In this document: positions 7,399-13,919 of the stretch, in pieces | Numbering within the stretch: position 1 is the stretch's first letter | Layout of the letters: every line of letters starts with the position of its first letter | NCBI RefSeq assembly: GCF_002409645.1 | Contig: NZ_DHNR01000007.1 | Location: forward strand, 59,669 to 75,617 | Reading direction: 5' to 3' | From: Acetobacter sp. UBA5411 | Lineage (GTDB): Bacteria > Pseudomonadota > Alphaproteobacteria > Acetobacterales > Acetobacteraceae | Length of the DNA stretch: 15,949 nt | Notes under the pieces: generated by a model | Seen by the model: the letters and a program-made list of their open reading frames with translations, nothing else | Database searches by the model: none | What the model was told of the DNA's origin: nothing | Translations under genes and position numbers: made by a program

Positions 7399-8953
7399 AA
7401 GACACCTCCTCGGCCGGCGCTTCCGCAACGGCCTCTGCTGGCGCAGCTTCATCCTCGAACCAGTGCGCACGTGCCAGCATGATGATTTCGTTGGCGGCAT
7501 CCTCATCAATCGCTTCCGCGCCGAGGATTTCCACCAGTTCGTCACCAGCCAGATCAGCCAGATCATCAAGCGTTTTCACGCCCTTTTCACCAAGCGTCAC
7601 AAGCATCTGATTCGTGAAAGCGTTCAGCGCGACGATGTCATCAGTCACACCGAGAGCGATACGCTTCTCGTCGAGCTCTTCTTCCTTGCGGGTCAGATAG
7701 GTCTCTGCACGACGGACCAGTTCTTCAACAACCGACTCGTCAAAGCCTTCAATCCCGACAAGCTCGTCCTGATCGGCGTAAGCAAGCTCTTCGATCGTGT
7801 CGAAGCCTTCTGTCACCAGCAGGCCAGCAATCACATCATCCACATCCAGCGCTTCAACAAAGAGCGCGGTGCGACGACGGAATTCCTCCTGACGACGCTC
7901 GGATTCTTCTGCTTCCGTGAGGATATCGATATCCCAGCGGGTCAGCTGGCTGGCCAGACGCACGTTCTGACCGCGACGACCGATGGCGAGGCTGAGCTGA
8001 TCATCAGGCACAACGACCTCAACGCGACCAGCTTCCTCATCCATCACAACCTTGCTGACTTCAGCCGGAGCCAGTGCATTGACCACAAAGGTCGCCGCCT
8101 GCGGGCTCCACGGAATGATGTCGATCTTCTCGCCCTGCAACTCGGCCACAATAGCCTGCACGCGGGAACCACGCATACCAACGCAGGCACCGACCGGATC
8201 GATGGACGCATCACGAGAAATCACCGCCATTTTGGCGCGCGAACCCGGATCACGGGCCACTGCTTTGATCTCGATGATACCGTCGTAAATTTCCGGCACT
8301 TCCTGAGCGAACAGCTTCGCAAGGAAAGCGGGGTGTGTGCGGGAAAGGAAAATCTGCGGACCACGCGGCTCGTCACGCACATCATAGATGTAGGCGCGAA
8401 CACGATCCGAGTTACGGAACGTCTCACGGGGGATCAGTTCATCACGACGCAGCAGCGCCTCAGCAGAACCGATCTCAACCATGAGGTTGCCGTATTCTGT
8501 GCGCTTGACCGTGCCGTTGACGATCTCGCCCACGCGATCCTTGAATTCGTCATACTGACGCTTGCGCTCATATTCACGCACGCGCTGGACGATCACCTGC
8601 TTGGCGGTCTGAGCGGAGATGCGACCGAAATCAATCGGTGGCAGCGGATCGATCAGATGCTCGCCAAGCTGAATTTCAGGCTTGAACTTGCGGGCGATGT
8701 GAAGAGGAATCTGGGTCTCTTCGTTTTCCACAGCCTCGACGGCTTCCGTCCAGCGGGAAAGACGCACCTCACCAGTCCGACGATCGATCGTCGCACGGAT
8801 ATCTTTCTCGTGGCCATATTTGGCACGACCGGCCTTCTGAATGGCCTGCTCCATCGCCTCGAGAACTTCCTCGCGATCGATCAGCTTCTCACGCGCAACC
8901 GCGTCAGCCACCAAAAGCAGCTCGGGACGTGCAACAGAGGTATCCATACTCAT
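7376..8953 (-). CDS. nusA: Transcription termination/antitermination factor NusA
   Basis: NusA binds RNA polymerase and nascent RNA and modulates pausing, termination and antitermination. The 525 residues match the proteobacterial form. In order: the N-terminal polymerase-binding domain (VADAVAREKLIDREEVLEAMEQA), an S1 domain from about residue 140 (GEIVNGTVKRTEYGNLMVEIG), KH1 with VGMRGSR near 260, KH2 with AIGRRGQNVRLA near 320, two helix-hairpin-helix repeats (TEGFDTIEELAY and LGEKGVKTLDDLADL), and an acidic tail. The start was set at ATG 8953, not the longer frame start at 9022, because GGAG lies five bases upstream and the conserved domain begins directly after; ATG 8947 is a close alternative. 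It follows rimP with a 143-bp gap, and its stop lies at the ylxR start region. Confidence 0.97.
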   Translation of the reverse strand: MSMDTSVARPELLLVADAVAREKLIDREEVLEAMEQAIQKAGRAKYGHEKDIRATIDRRTGEVRLSRWTEAVEAVENEETQIPLHIARKFKPEIQLGEHLIDPLPPIDFGRISAQTAKQVIVQRVREYERKRQYDEFKDRVGEIVNGTVKRTEYGNLMVEIGSAEALLRRDELIPRETFRNSDRVRAYIYDVRDEPRGPQIFLSRTHPAFLAKLFAQEVPEIYDGIIEIKAVARDPGSRAKMAVISRDASIDPVGACVGMRGSRVQAIVAELQGEKIDIIPWSPQAATFVVNALAPAEVSKVVMDEEAGRVEVVVPDDQLSLAIGRRGQNVRLASQLTRWDIDILTEAEESERRQEEFRRRTALFVEALDVDDVIAGLLVTEGFDTIEELAYADQDELVGIEGFDESVVEELVRRAETYLTRKEEELDEKRIALGVTDDIVALNAFTNQMLVTLGEKGVKTLDDLADLAGDELVEILGAEAIDEDAANEIIMLARAHWFEDEAAPAEAVAEAPAEEVSSEHDTHQ

Positions 8954-8958
8954 CACAA

Positions 8959-8962
8959 CTCC
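8959..8962 (-). promoter_or_regulatory. Ribosome binding site deciding the nusA start
   Basis: GGAG on the minus strand, five bases before ATG 8953. It favours this start over the in-frame ATG at 9022, for which the extra 23 residues do not resemble NusA. Confidence 0.65.
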
Positions 8963-9096
8963 ACGACAGACCAGACGCCGACATCCCAGGACATCAGCCC
9001 AATCCCGCAAGCCGAAACCCATCTGAAGACAGCGCTTCAGACAATCTCAGGCATGCATATGATATCAAAGGCCGGGTTTTACCACCCCTGACCGCC

Positions 9097-9708
9097 TCAA
9101 TGACGGGTTTTAGACTTCTTTTTTTCGGCCGGAGCCTCTTCTGCCCCTTCATCAGGCTGCGCCGAAGGCTTCATCATCGCCTGCGTCGCAGCGATCAGAG
9201 CATCCGTCAGCACCAGTCTGGCTTTCTTCATCTCCCGGAACGGAAGCACAACTTCCTCTCCGTCATCGAGACGCATCCGACCACCCTCTTCCGAAGCGCC
9301 GAGCACAATTCCCGAGAAACGACGCCGCCCATTGAGCGGGATCAGCACCTCGGCTTTCGCCAGATGTCCTGCGAAGCGCTCCCAGTCCTTTGGACGCGTC
9401 AGCGGACGATCGATTCCGGCCGAGGACACTTCCAGCGTCCAGTTGCCCGGAATGGGGTCTTCCACGTCCATGACAGCGCCCACCGCGTGGCTAATCTGCT
9501 CACAGTCTTCAACCGTGATCAGTGTGCCATCAGCACGATCAGCCATGATCTGCACCGTAGGTACTTCACGCCCGAGCACGGACACCCTGACGACCTCGAA
9601 CCCGAGATCTTCTACAGAAGGTGTGATCAGCGCAGCAATCCGCCCTTCAAGGCCGACATGAGTCGAATGGTCTTCGTCCACAGCAAAAAAGGCGACCGAA
9701 CCGGCCAC
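9097..9708 (-). CDS. rimP: Ribosome maturation factor RimP
   Basis: RimP is needed for 30S assembly. The two-domain pattern is present: an N-terminal alpha/beta domain (LEGRIAALITPSVEDLGFEVVRV, then VQIMADRADGTLITVEDCEQIS), the conserved DPIPGNWTLEVSSAGIDRPL segment at about residues 83-103, and a C-terminal SH3-like domain (FAGHLAKAEVLIPLNGRRRFSGIVLG ... VVLPFREMKKARLV). A Lys/Ala/Glu-rich tail follows. At 203 residues from GTG 9708 it is slightly longer than the E. coli protein; the first dozen residues are not conserved, and a second GTG about ten codons in could be the true start. It is first in the operon and divergent from the gene at 9888, so the operon promoter should lie in 9709-9887. 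Confidence 0.95.
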   Translation of the reverse strand: MAGSVAFFAVDEDHSTHVGLEGRIAALITPSVEDLGFEVVRVSVLGREVPTVQIMADRADGTLITVEDCEQISHAVGAVMDVEDPIPGNWTLEVSSAGIDRPLTRPKDWERFAGHLAKAEVLIPLNGRRRFSGIVLGASEEGGRMRLDDGEEVVLPFREMKKARLVLTDALIAATQAMMKPSAQPDEGAEEAPAEKKKSKTRH

Positions 9709-9887
9709 CCCCCAAAAAAGAGCGAAAATGAAAGGAATGACACCCGTTTAAGTCACTGACCATAAAATCGCAAGGTGAAATTGATTGTCCTTGCGCAAGC
9801 GGATTTATTACGGTGCATAAAGCTTTGTATCTTTTTCGTTTGCCCCTTGCATCGCTGCAACACCCCATGCCTTAGTTAGAACCGGCA
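9709..9887. promoter_or_regulatory. Divergent promoter region between rimP and the AAA+ cassette
   Basis: The 179-bp spacer is AT-richer than its surroundings and must serve both divergent units. A candidate plus-strand pair is TTGATT (9781-9786), 17 bp, TTTATT (9804-9809), a poor match. A 10-bp palindrome CTTGCGCAAG (9790-9799) lies between the two. I see no clear sigma-70 promoter for rimP by eye. Confidence 0.35.
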
Positions 9888-10496
9888 ATGACAGCAGACT
9901 CTCCCTACACCCCTCAGCGACAGCCAGAGAAAGATCCCGAGAATCGGGGATCTGGCCCAATGATCGCAGCAATCGCGGCGCTGATGGTTGTGGCTGGCGG
10001 AGCGTCCTGGATGGCGAACGGAAATGGAGCCAGAAACGACCAGAATACGCCGCCACCTGTTGCAGCACCACAGAACACACAAAACGAGACGCCCAACGGA
10101 CGATTTTCGGTTGCCGGTCAATTTGCCTACATTTCGCCCGAAAATGCGCCGGCAGCCCTGCGGCGGGCGGGATATTCGGAATCAGAGCAGGCCTCGATCC
10201 TCGCCGGGATCAAACGCCGCGACTACCGACTGGCCGTGATGCCGGTTTTCGATGCTGGCGGAACGGGAGGCACTATCGCCATTGCCTCCGGCCCTGTGCG
10301 ACGGATCGTGCATCTTACTCCAAAGCCCAAGCCGATCGTGCTTCCCATCACGATTGCAGGGGAAGTCACCGTCGCCGCCATTTCGCCAACAGGCCCGACC
10401 GGCCTCACTACCGGGGCAGTCACGGTTCTGGGGCCGGAAGCCCTTCCTACCCTTCAGCAGGGCGACAATCTCCTTCTTACGGTCATCGTCCAATGA
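9888..10496 (+). CDS. Single-span membrane protein of unknown function, AAA+ cassette gene 1
   Basis: Not recognised. The 202 residues begin with a polar, Pro/Asp-rich cytoplasmic stretch, followed by one hydrophobic segment at about 25-43 (MIAAIAALMVVAGGASWMA), a Pro/Asn/Gln-rich linker, and a globular region from about residue 75. That region starts with a helical part (AALRRAGYSESEQASILAGI) and continues as short beta-like strands with many Gly, Thr and Ile/Val to the end LLLTVIVQ. It is probably an N-in signal-anchored protein with the bulk in the periplasm; there is no cysteine. The ribosome site before ATG 9888 is weak. It precedes the membrane AAA+ gene by 52 bp on the same strand, so the two are probably cotranscribed and may act together. 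Function is unknown. Confidence 0.75.
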   Translation: MTADSPYTPQRQPEKDPENRGSGPMIAAIAALMVVAGGASWMANGNGARNDQNTPPPVAAPQNTQNETPNGRFSVAGQFAYISPENAPAALRRAGYSESEQASILAGIKRRDYRLAVMPVFDAGGTGGTIAIASGPVRRIVHLTPKPKPIVLPITIAGEVTVAAISPTGPTGLTTGAVTVLGPEALPTLQQGDNLLLTVIVQ

Positions 10497-10548
10497 CAGA
10501 ACTGCCTGTTAACGATCGCCCTGCCCCGTATTTTCGGAGAATTGCCCC

Positions 10549-11820
10549 ATGAAGGGCCTGATTCCCATGCTCAACCGGTTCATGCCGGTCATGATGGTGA
10601 TCTTCCTGATCCTTGCGAGCATTCAGGCTGCGGTCAGCCTGCATCTTTCGCTCGCAACTCTGGATCATTTCATGAAATGGTGTTCCCCGCTCTGGCCTGT
10701 TCTGGCTGGTGCGGGAGCCTTTTTCACACTGATGGGTCTTCTTTTTGAAGTACGCTCGGAAAAGCTGGCCCGAAAGGGTCTGCTCCGCAGACGGGGGTGG
10801 ATGATGGACGTTCTGGCGCGACTGACCAACAGACAGGCACTTGAAGAGCTGATGGCGCGGGAACAGCGCGACTCAGCCATCGACGCGGAGGAGCTTGCCG
10901 CCAACTTGCGAGCCCGGGTCATCGGACAGGATCAGGTGTGCGAGGACATGGCCAGCCAGCTCCGCAGACGCCTCGCCCTTCAGGTCCGCGGCAAGCCGGT
11001 CGGCATCTTTCTGCTGGCAGGACCACCCGGCACAGGCAAGACTTACCTCGCCAAACAGCTGGCGCGTCAGCTCGACAGGCCGCTCATGCATTTCGACATG
11101 ACACAGATGGCCAGCGCCCATGCCGCCACGCAGCTTTTTGGATCACCGAAAGGCTATGTCGGTTCGGACACTTATGGAAAGCTGACCGGCGGCCTCAAGG
11201 AAAAGCCGGACTCGGTGGTTCTTCTCGATGAGATCGAAAAGGCTCATCCTGATGTATTCAAGCAGTTCCTTGTCGCCTGGAACGATGGCTATGTCACGGA
11301 AGCCTCCACCGGGGCGCATGTTTCCGCTACTCAGGCCATCTTCATCCTGACCTCGAACATCGCGACCGAAGCCCTGACCGATATCGCCAACCGTCTTGGC
11401 GATGATCCTGACCGGATGCGCGCCGAGTCTGTAGAAGCGCTTCGTCAGGCCGGGTTCGCTCCTGAAGTCCTGAACCGGATTGATCGCATCTTTGTGTTCC
11501 GTCCTCTGCGCGGGCTGGATATCGCCCGCGTTGCGGCGCTGGAAATCGAAACCATGATCGAAAGTTACGGGCTGGCCATCGAGCCGGGCGGTATCGAACC
11601 TTCGATCCTGTTCGACGTCATGCGACGCCAGAACCGGCTGGGTGACGGCGCGTCGGCTCGTGACCTCGCCCGCTCTATCGAGGATATGGTCAGCGAGTCC
11701 CTGATCGTTGCGCGTCAGCAAGGGGCGAAAATGGTGCGTATTACGCAGACGGAAGACGGGGTTACAGCTCAGGTGGTCAATGACTCGCTCTCGCCAACCC
11801 GCCCTCACCTGACAGCCTGA
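10549..11820 (+). CDS. Membrane-anchored AAA+ ATPase, ClpB/ClpA second-ring type
   Basis: 423 residues. Two hydrophobic segments (about 13-31 and 47-66) are followed by a basic stretch (RSEKLARKGLLRRRGW), which places the ATPase in the cytoplasm. A single AAA+ module follows: Walker A GPPGTGKT (158-165), pore-loop region GSPKGYVGS, Walker B VVLLDEIEKAHPD (D227, E228), sensor 1 ILTSNIA, and arginine finger in APEVLNRIDRIF. A degenerate sensor 2 region GDGASARDLAR precedes a short helical end. This matches the second ATPase domain of ClpB/ClpA, without the Clp N-domain or first ring. There is no IGL/IGF-type tripeptide between sensor 1 and the finger, so a ClpP partnership is unlikely; unfolding or remodelling at the membrane is more plausible. 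The start has CGGAGA about nine bases upstream. It lies between two unrecognised membrane proteins (52 bp and 9 bp gaps). Its substrate is unknown. Confidence 0.88.
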   Translation: MKGLIPMLNRFMPVMMVIFLILASIQAAVSLHLSLATLDHFMKWCSPLWPVLAGAGAFFTLMGLLFEVRSEKLARKGLLRRRGWMMDVLARLTNRQALEELMAREQRDSAIDAEELAANLRARVIGQDQVCEDMASQLRRRLALQVRGKPVGIFLLAGPPGTGKTYLAKQLARQLDRPLMHFDMTQMASAHAATQLFGSPKGYVGSDTYGKLTGGLKEKPDSVVLLDEIEKAHPDVFKQFLVAWNDGYVTEASTGAHVSATQAIFILTSNIATEALTDIANRLGDDPDRMRAESVEALRQAGFAPEVLNRIDRIFVFRPLRGLDIARVAALEIETMIESYGLAIEPGGIEPSILFDVMRRQNRLGDGASARDLARSIEDMVSESLIVARQQGAKMVRITQTEDGVTAQVVNDSLSPTRPHLTA

Positions 11821-11829
11821 CGGTATTTT

Positions 11830-12816
11830 ATGTCTGCTTTTTCGCGTCTGTGGCGTCGCGCTCCCCTGTGGCGACTGTCTCTCGTCAGCATGGTCGCGTT
11901 CAGCGGCATCACCGTCCTGTATCCGCCGAACTGGCTTGTCAGCCTTTATCCTCCGCTGGGAAAATTCGCCCATCACACAGCCCCTGCCGCGCAGGACGAT
12001 GACTCTGCGTCCGATAACGAGCAGAGCAGCCCTCCCCCTGCACAATCCGGTGCAGGGGGTGGTAAGGGACAGGGCGGCGATTACACGACGGCGCAGGGCG
12101 CTGTTCCGCCGATTGACGCCCAGTTGGTCGATCTCATGCCCATGGCTGGCCGTCAGTTCCCGCTCCCGGCCGGCATATGGCATCCGGTTCTGACGGAAAC
12201 GAGCGGACCGCACGGGGAAATTTCCAGCAATATTCTGGTACGCACGGATCGCGGCGTAGTGACCGGCGTGATCCTCGTGCAGGCGACAACCGCAAGTGTG
12301 CCGACCTCCGCCATGACCGATCAGCCCTGTCATCTGGATGGAGCCTTCTTTCAACGGAAGCTCGCTGCTCCAAGTGGCGCAGTCCAGTGCATCGCTACAA
12401 ACGTGGGTTTCACACCCAAAGGCGATATTCACTCAAAAGATGATATTGGCTGGGCTTTCGGACGGCTCACGCTTCTGGGATTCCCCATGCCACCCGTCTG
12501 GGCGCTGGCTTCCTGGACTTACGCTGTGAACGCAGAGGACGGCGGCAAAAACTTTGAAGTGGTTTCAATGGCGCTCAGTCCCGCCGATCCGGGAACAGCC
12601 CACGTCAAGACACCGCTTTCAGACTGGAGCCCACAAGGTCTGGGGACCTCGCCCTTCTCAGGACGCTTCATGCAGAACGTGAATGACTGGCTTGTACGCT
12701 GGGCCCCCATTCTGCAGCAGGGCTATCAAGGCACGTTGCGGCCCTCCCCCAACAGCATCAGACCGGAAGCCGCTGACCCAGCCTGGCACGGCGCGGCAGG
12801 CGCGCCACCGACCTGA
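11830..12816 (+). CDS. Signal-anchored, probably periplasmic protein of unknown function, AAA+ cassette gene 3
   Basis: Not recognised. 328 residues: a basic start (SRLWRRAPLWR), one hydrophobic segment at about 15-35, then an Asp/Ser/Pro and Gly-rich linker (about 50-85). A Trp/Gly/Pro-rich globular domain runs from about 95 to 300, with an unstructured Pro-rich end. The only two cysteines, C167 and C187, are 20 residues apart in that domain and could form a disulphide in the periplasm. There is no enzymatic motif I can name. The gene begins 9 bp after the AAA+ ATPase stop with a weak ribosome site, so it is almost certainly cotranscribed and perhaps coupled. Its architecture mirrors gene 1 of the cassette (short cytoplasmic end, one span, outer domain). 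Its stop lies 5 bp from the stop of the convergent LysR gene. Confidence 0.78.
   Translation: MSAFSRLWRRAPLWRLSLVSMVAFSGITVLYPPNWLVSLYPPLGKFAHHTAPAAQDDDSASDNEQSSPPPAQSGAGGGKGQGGDYTTAQGAVPPIDAQLVDLMPMAGRQFPLPAGIWHPVLTETSGPHGEISSNILVRTDRGVVTGVILVQATTASVPTSAMTDQPCHLDGAFFQRKLAAPSGAVQCIATNVGFTPKGDIHSKDDIGWAFGRLTLLGFPMPPVWALASWTYAVNAEDGGKNFEVVSMALSPADPGTAHVKTPLSDWSPQGLGTSPFSGRFMQNVNDWLVRWAPILQQGYQGTLRPSPNSIRPEAADPAWHGAAGAPPT
12034..12059 (+). repeat. Inverted repeat in the linker of cassette gene 3
   Basis: CCCCCTGCAC (12034-12043) and GTGCAGGGGG (12050-12059) are perfect complements around a 6-base loop, giving a GC-rich hairpin inside the coding region. It encodes the Pro-to-Gly-rich linker. No T-run follows, so it is not an intrinsic terminator. 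Confidence 0.6.
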
Positions 12817-12828
12817 TCCTGTCAGGTC
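12810..12828. terminator. Small hairpin over both convergent stop codons
   Basis: GACCTGA (12810-12816) pairs with TCAGGTC (12822-12828) around TCCTG. The two stops (plus-strand gene and LysR gene) are in opposite arms. The stem is only 7 bp and lacks T-runs, so a role in ending either transcript is tentative. Confidence 0.3.
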
Positions 12829-13721
12829 AGTGTGAGAACGTCCGACGAAATCTCGATCAGGAAATCCAGCACCGTGCGCGTGCGCAACGGGAGTGTTCTG
12901 GGGCCGGTATGCACCGCATACAGCGGCATGGGCGGCACTTTCCAGTCAGGAATGACTTCCGCCAGTTCTCCTGATTCGATCAGATGTCTGACCTGAAACT
13001 CGGGCAGAAGCCCTACGCCCACTCCGGCCTGCACGGCATGAAGAGCGGCTTCACTGGAATTGGCCCGGAACACCGCCGCCGGTGCGACTACACTCTCCTC
13101 ACCTTCCGGATTGAAGAAATGCCAGTCCTGACGACCACCACCATATGTAAAGACCACACATGGCTCGCCGGTCAGATCATTGGGATGTTTCAGTGACGAT
13201 TTGGCCGTGAAATGACGCGGGGAAATTACCAAAGAGCGATGAACGGCACCAAGTTTGCGGGCAATTAGCGAGCCTTCGGCAATCTCACCAACCCGGATAG
13301 CGAGGTCGAGCCCCTCTTCCACCAGATCACCAAAGCCGTCTCTCATGATAAGTTCGACGGACAGATCTGGATGCTTGCCCAGCAGATCCTTGATCCGGTT
13401 GGTCAGGCAGAGACCGAAGGCTGTGGTAACGCCCAGCCGGACAAGACCGGACACCGAGGCCCGACGCCGTCCGAGCACCGTTTCGGCGGTCTCGAGAATT
13501 TCCAGCAGTTCATACGCATGAGGCAGCAGACTACGACCATCTTCCGTCATCATCAGACTGCGGGTCGTGCGTGCGAACAGCGTTGTGCCGTAATGCGCTT
13601 CCAGCAGGGCGATATGCCGTGAAATGGTCGGCTGACTGGCTCCTGTTTCGCGGGAGACAGCTGAAAATGAGCCTGTCGCGGCAACGCGAACAAAGCTGTG
13701 AAGAGCAGAGAGAAGATCCAT
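12822..13721 (-). CDS. LysR-family transcriptional regulator
   Basis: 299 residues, typical of the family. The N-terminal winged helix-turn-helix is clear: LLSALHSFVRVAATGSFS, then SQPTISRHIALLEAHYGTTLF and RTTRSLMMTEDGRSLL, up to about residue 65. A linker helix leads to the periplasmic-binding-like effector domain (about 90-295) with LVRLGVTTAFG, LSVELIMRDG, DLAIRVGEIAEGSLIARKLG and GVGVGLLPEFQV. The profile resembles the large LysR subgroup often annotated near oxidoreductases; the effector is unknown. It is read from its own region at 13722-13919 and has no divergent partner, since the upstream ABC genes are on the same strand. It may regulate itself, the ABC importer or a distant target. 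ATG 13721 has no clear ribosome site. Confidence 0.93.
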   Translation of the reverse strand: MDLLSALHSFVRVAATGSFSAVSRETGASQPTISRHIALLEAHYGTTLFARTTRSLMMTEDGRSLLPHAYELLEILETAETVLGRRRASVSGLVRLGVTTAFGLCLTNRIKDLLGKHPDLSVELIMRDGFGDLVEEGLDLAIRVGEIAEGSLIARKLGAVHRSLVISPRHFTAKSSLKHPNDLTGEPCVVFTYGGGRQDWHFFNPEGEESVVAPAAVFRANSSEAALHAVQAGVGVGLLPEFQVRHLIESGELAEVIPDWKVPPMPLYAVHTGPRTLPLRTRTVLDFLIEISSDVLTLT

Positions 13722-13919
13722 CGCGCAATCAGGTCAAAAGTTGCGTGATGATCATGACCTTATGTTTATTTATGCACAATGCGTTGAAGTGTGAGGCGCA
13801 CATGCCAAAAATGCATTGGCTTAAACGATGCCCGATAAACAGGCATTTTTTAGGAAAGATTTACTCATCCATGTCCAACCGGGTGTGAAAAAAATCACTC
13901 ACACCCGGTAATCACCCTG
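13722..13919 (-). promoter_or_regulatory. Intergenic region upstream of the LysR gene
   Basis: AT-rich 198-bp spacer between the ABC fusion gene stop and the LysR start. It should hold the LysR promoter; TAAATA/CATAAA-like strings on the minus strand near 13760-13775 could be -10 elements, but none has a clear -35. TGCG-N13-CGCA, a loose dyad suited to a LysR-type site, lies at about 13781-13801. Short hairpins occur at 13804-13820 and 13828-13846. Confidence 0.35.
13878..13909 (-). terminator. Hairpin behind the ABC importer operon
   Basis: A perfect 11-bp stem, ACCGGGTGTGA (13878-13888) with TCACACCCGGT (13899-13909), lies 10 bp downstream of the fusion gene stop on the minus strand. The T-run of the minus strand is in the loop rather than after the stem, so it is either an atypical terminator or a 3'-end stabilising hairpin. 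Confidence 0.5.

Noticed and set aside
8954..9022. N-terminal extension of nusA to 9022
   Set aside because: NusA homology starts right after ATG 8953, which has its own GGAG site; the extra residues do not fit the family.
7337..9091. Long plus-strand frame opposite nusA and ylxR
   Set aside because: It is an antisense shadow of nusA, which has full domain support on the minus strand; the translated frame has no recognisable domain.
11143..12432. Long minus-strand frame opposite the AAA+ gene and cassette gene 3
   Set aside because: Its plus-strand counterparts carry Walker motifs and coherent membrane topology; this frame is an antisense shadow with no motif.
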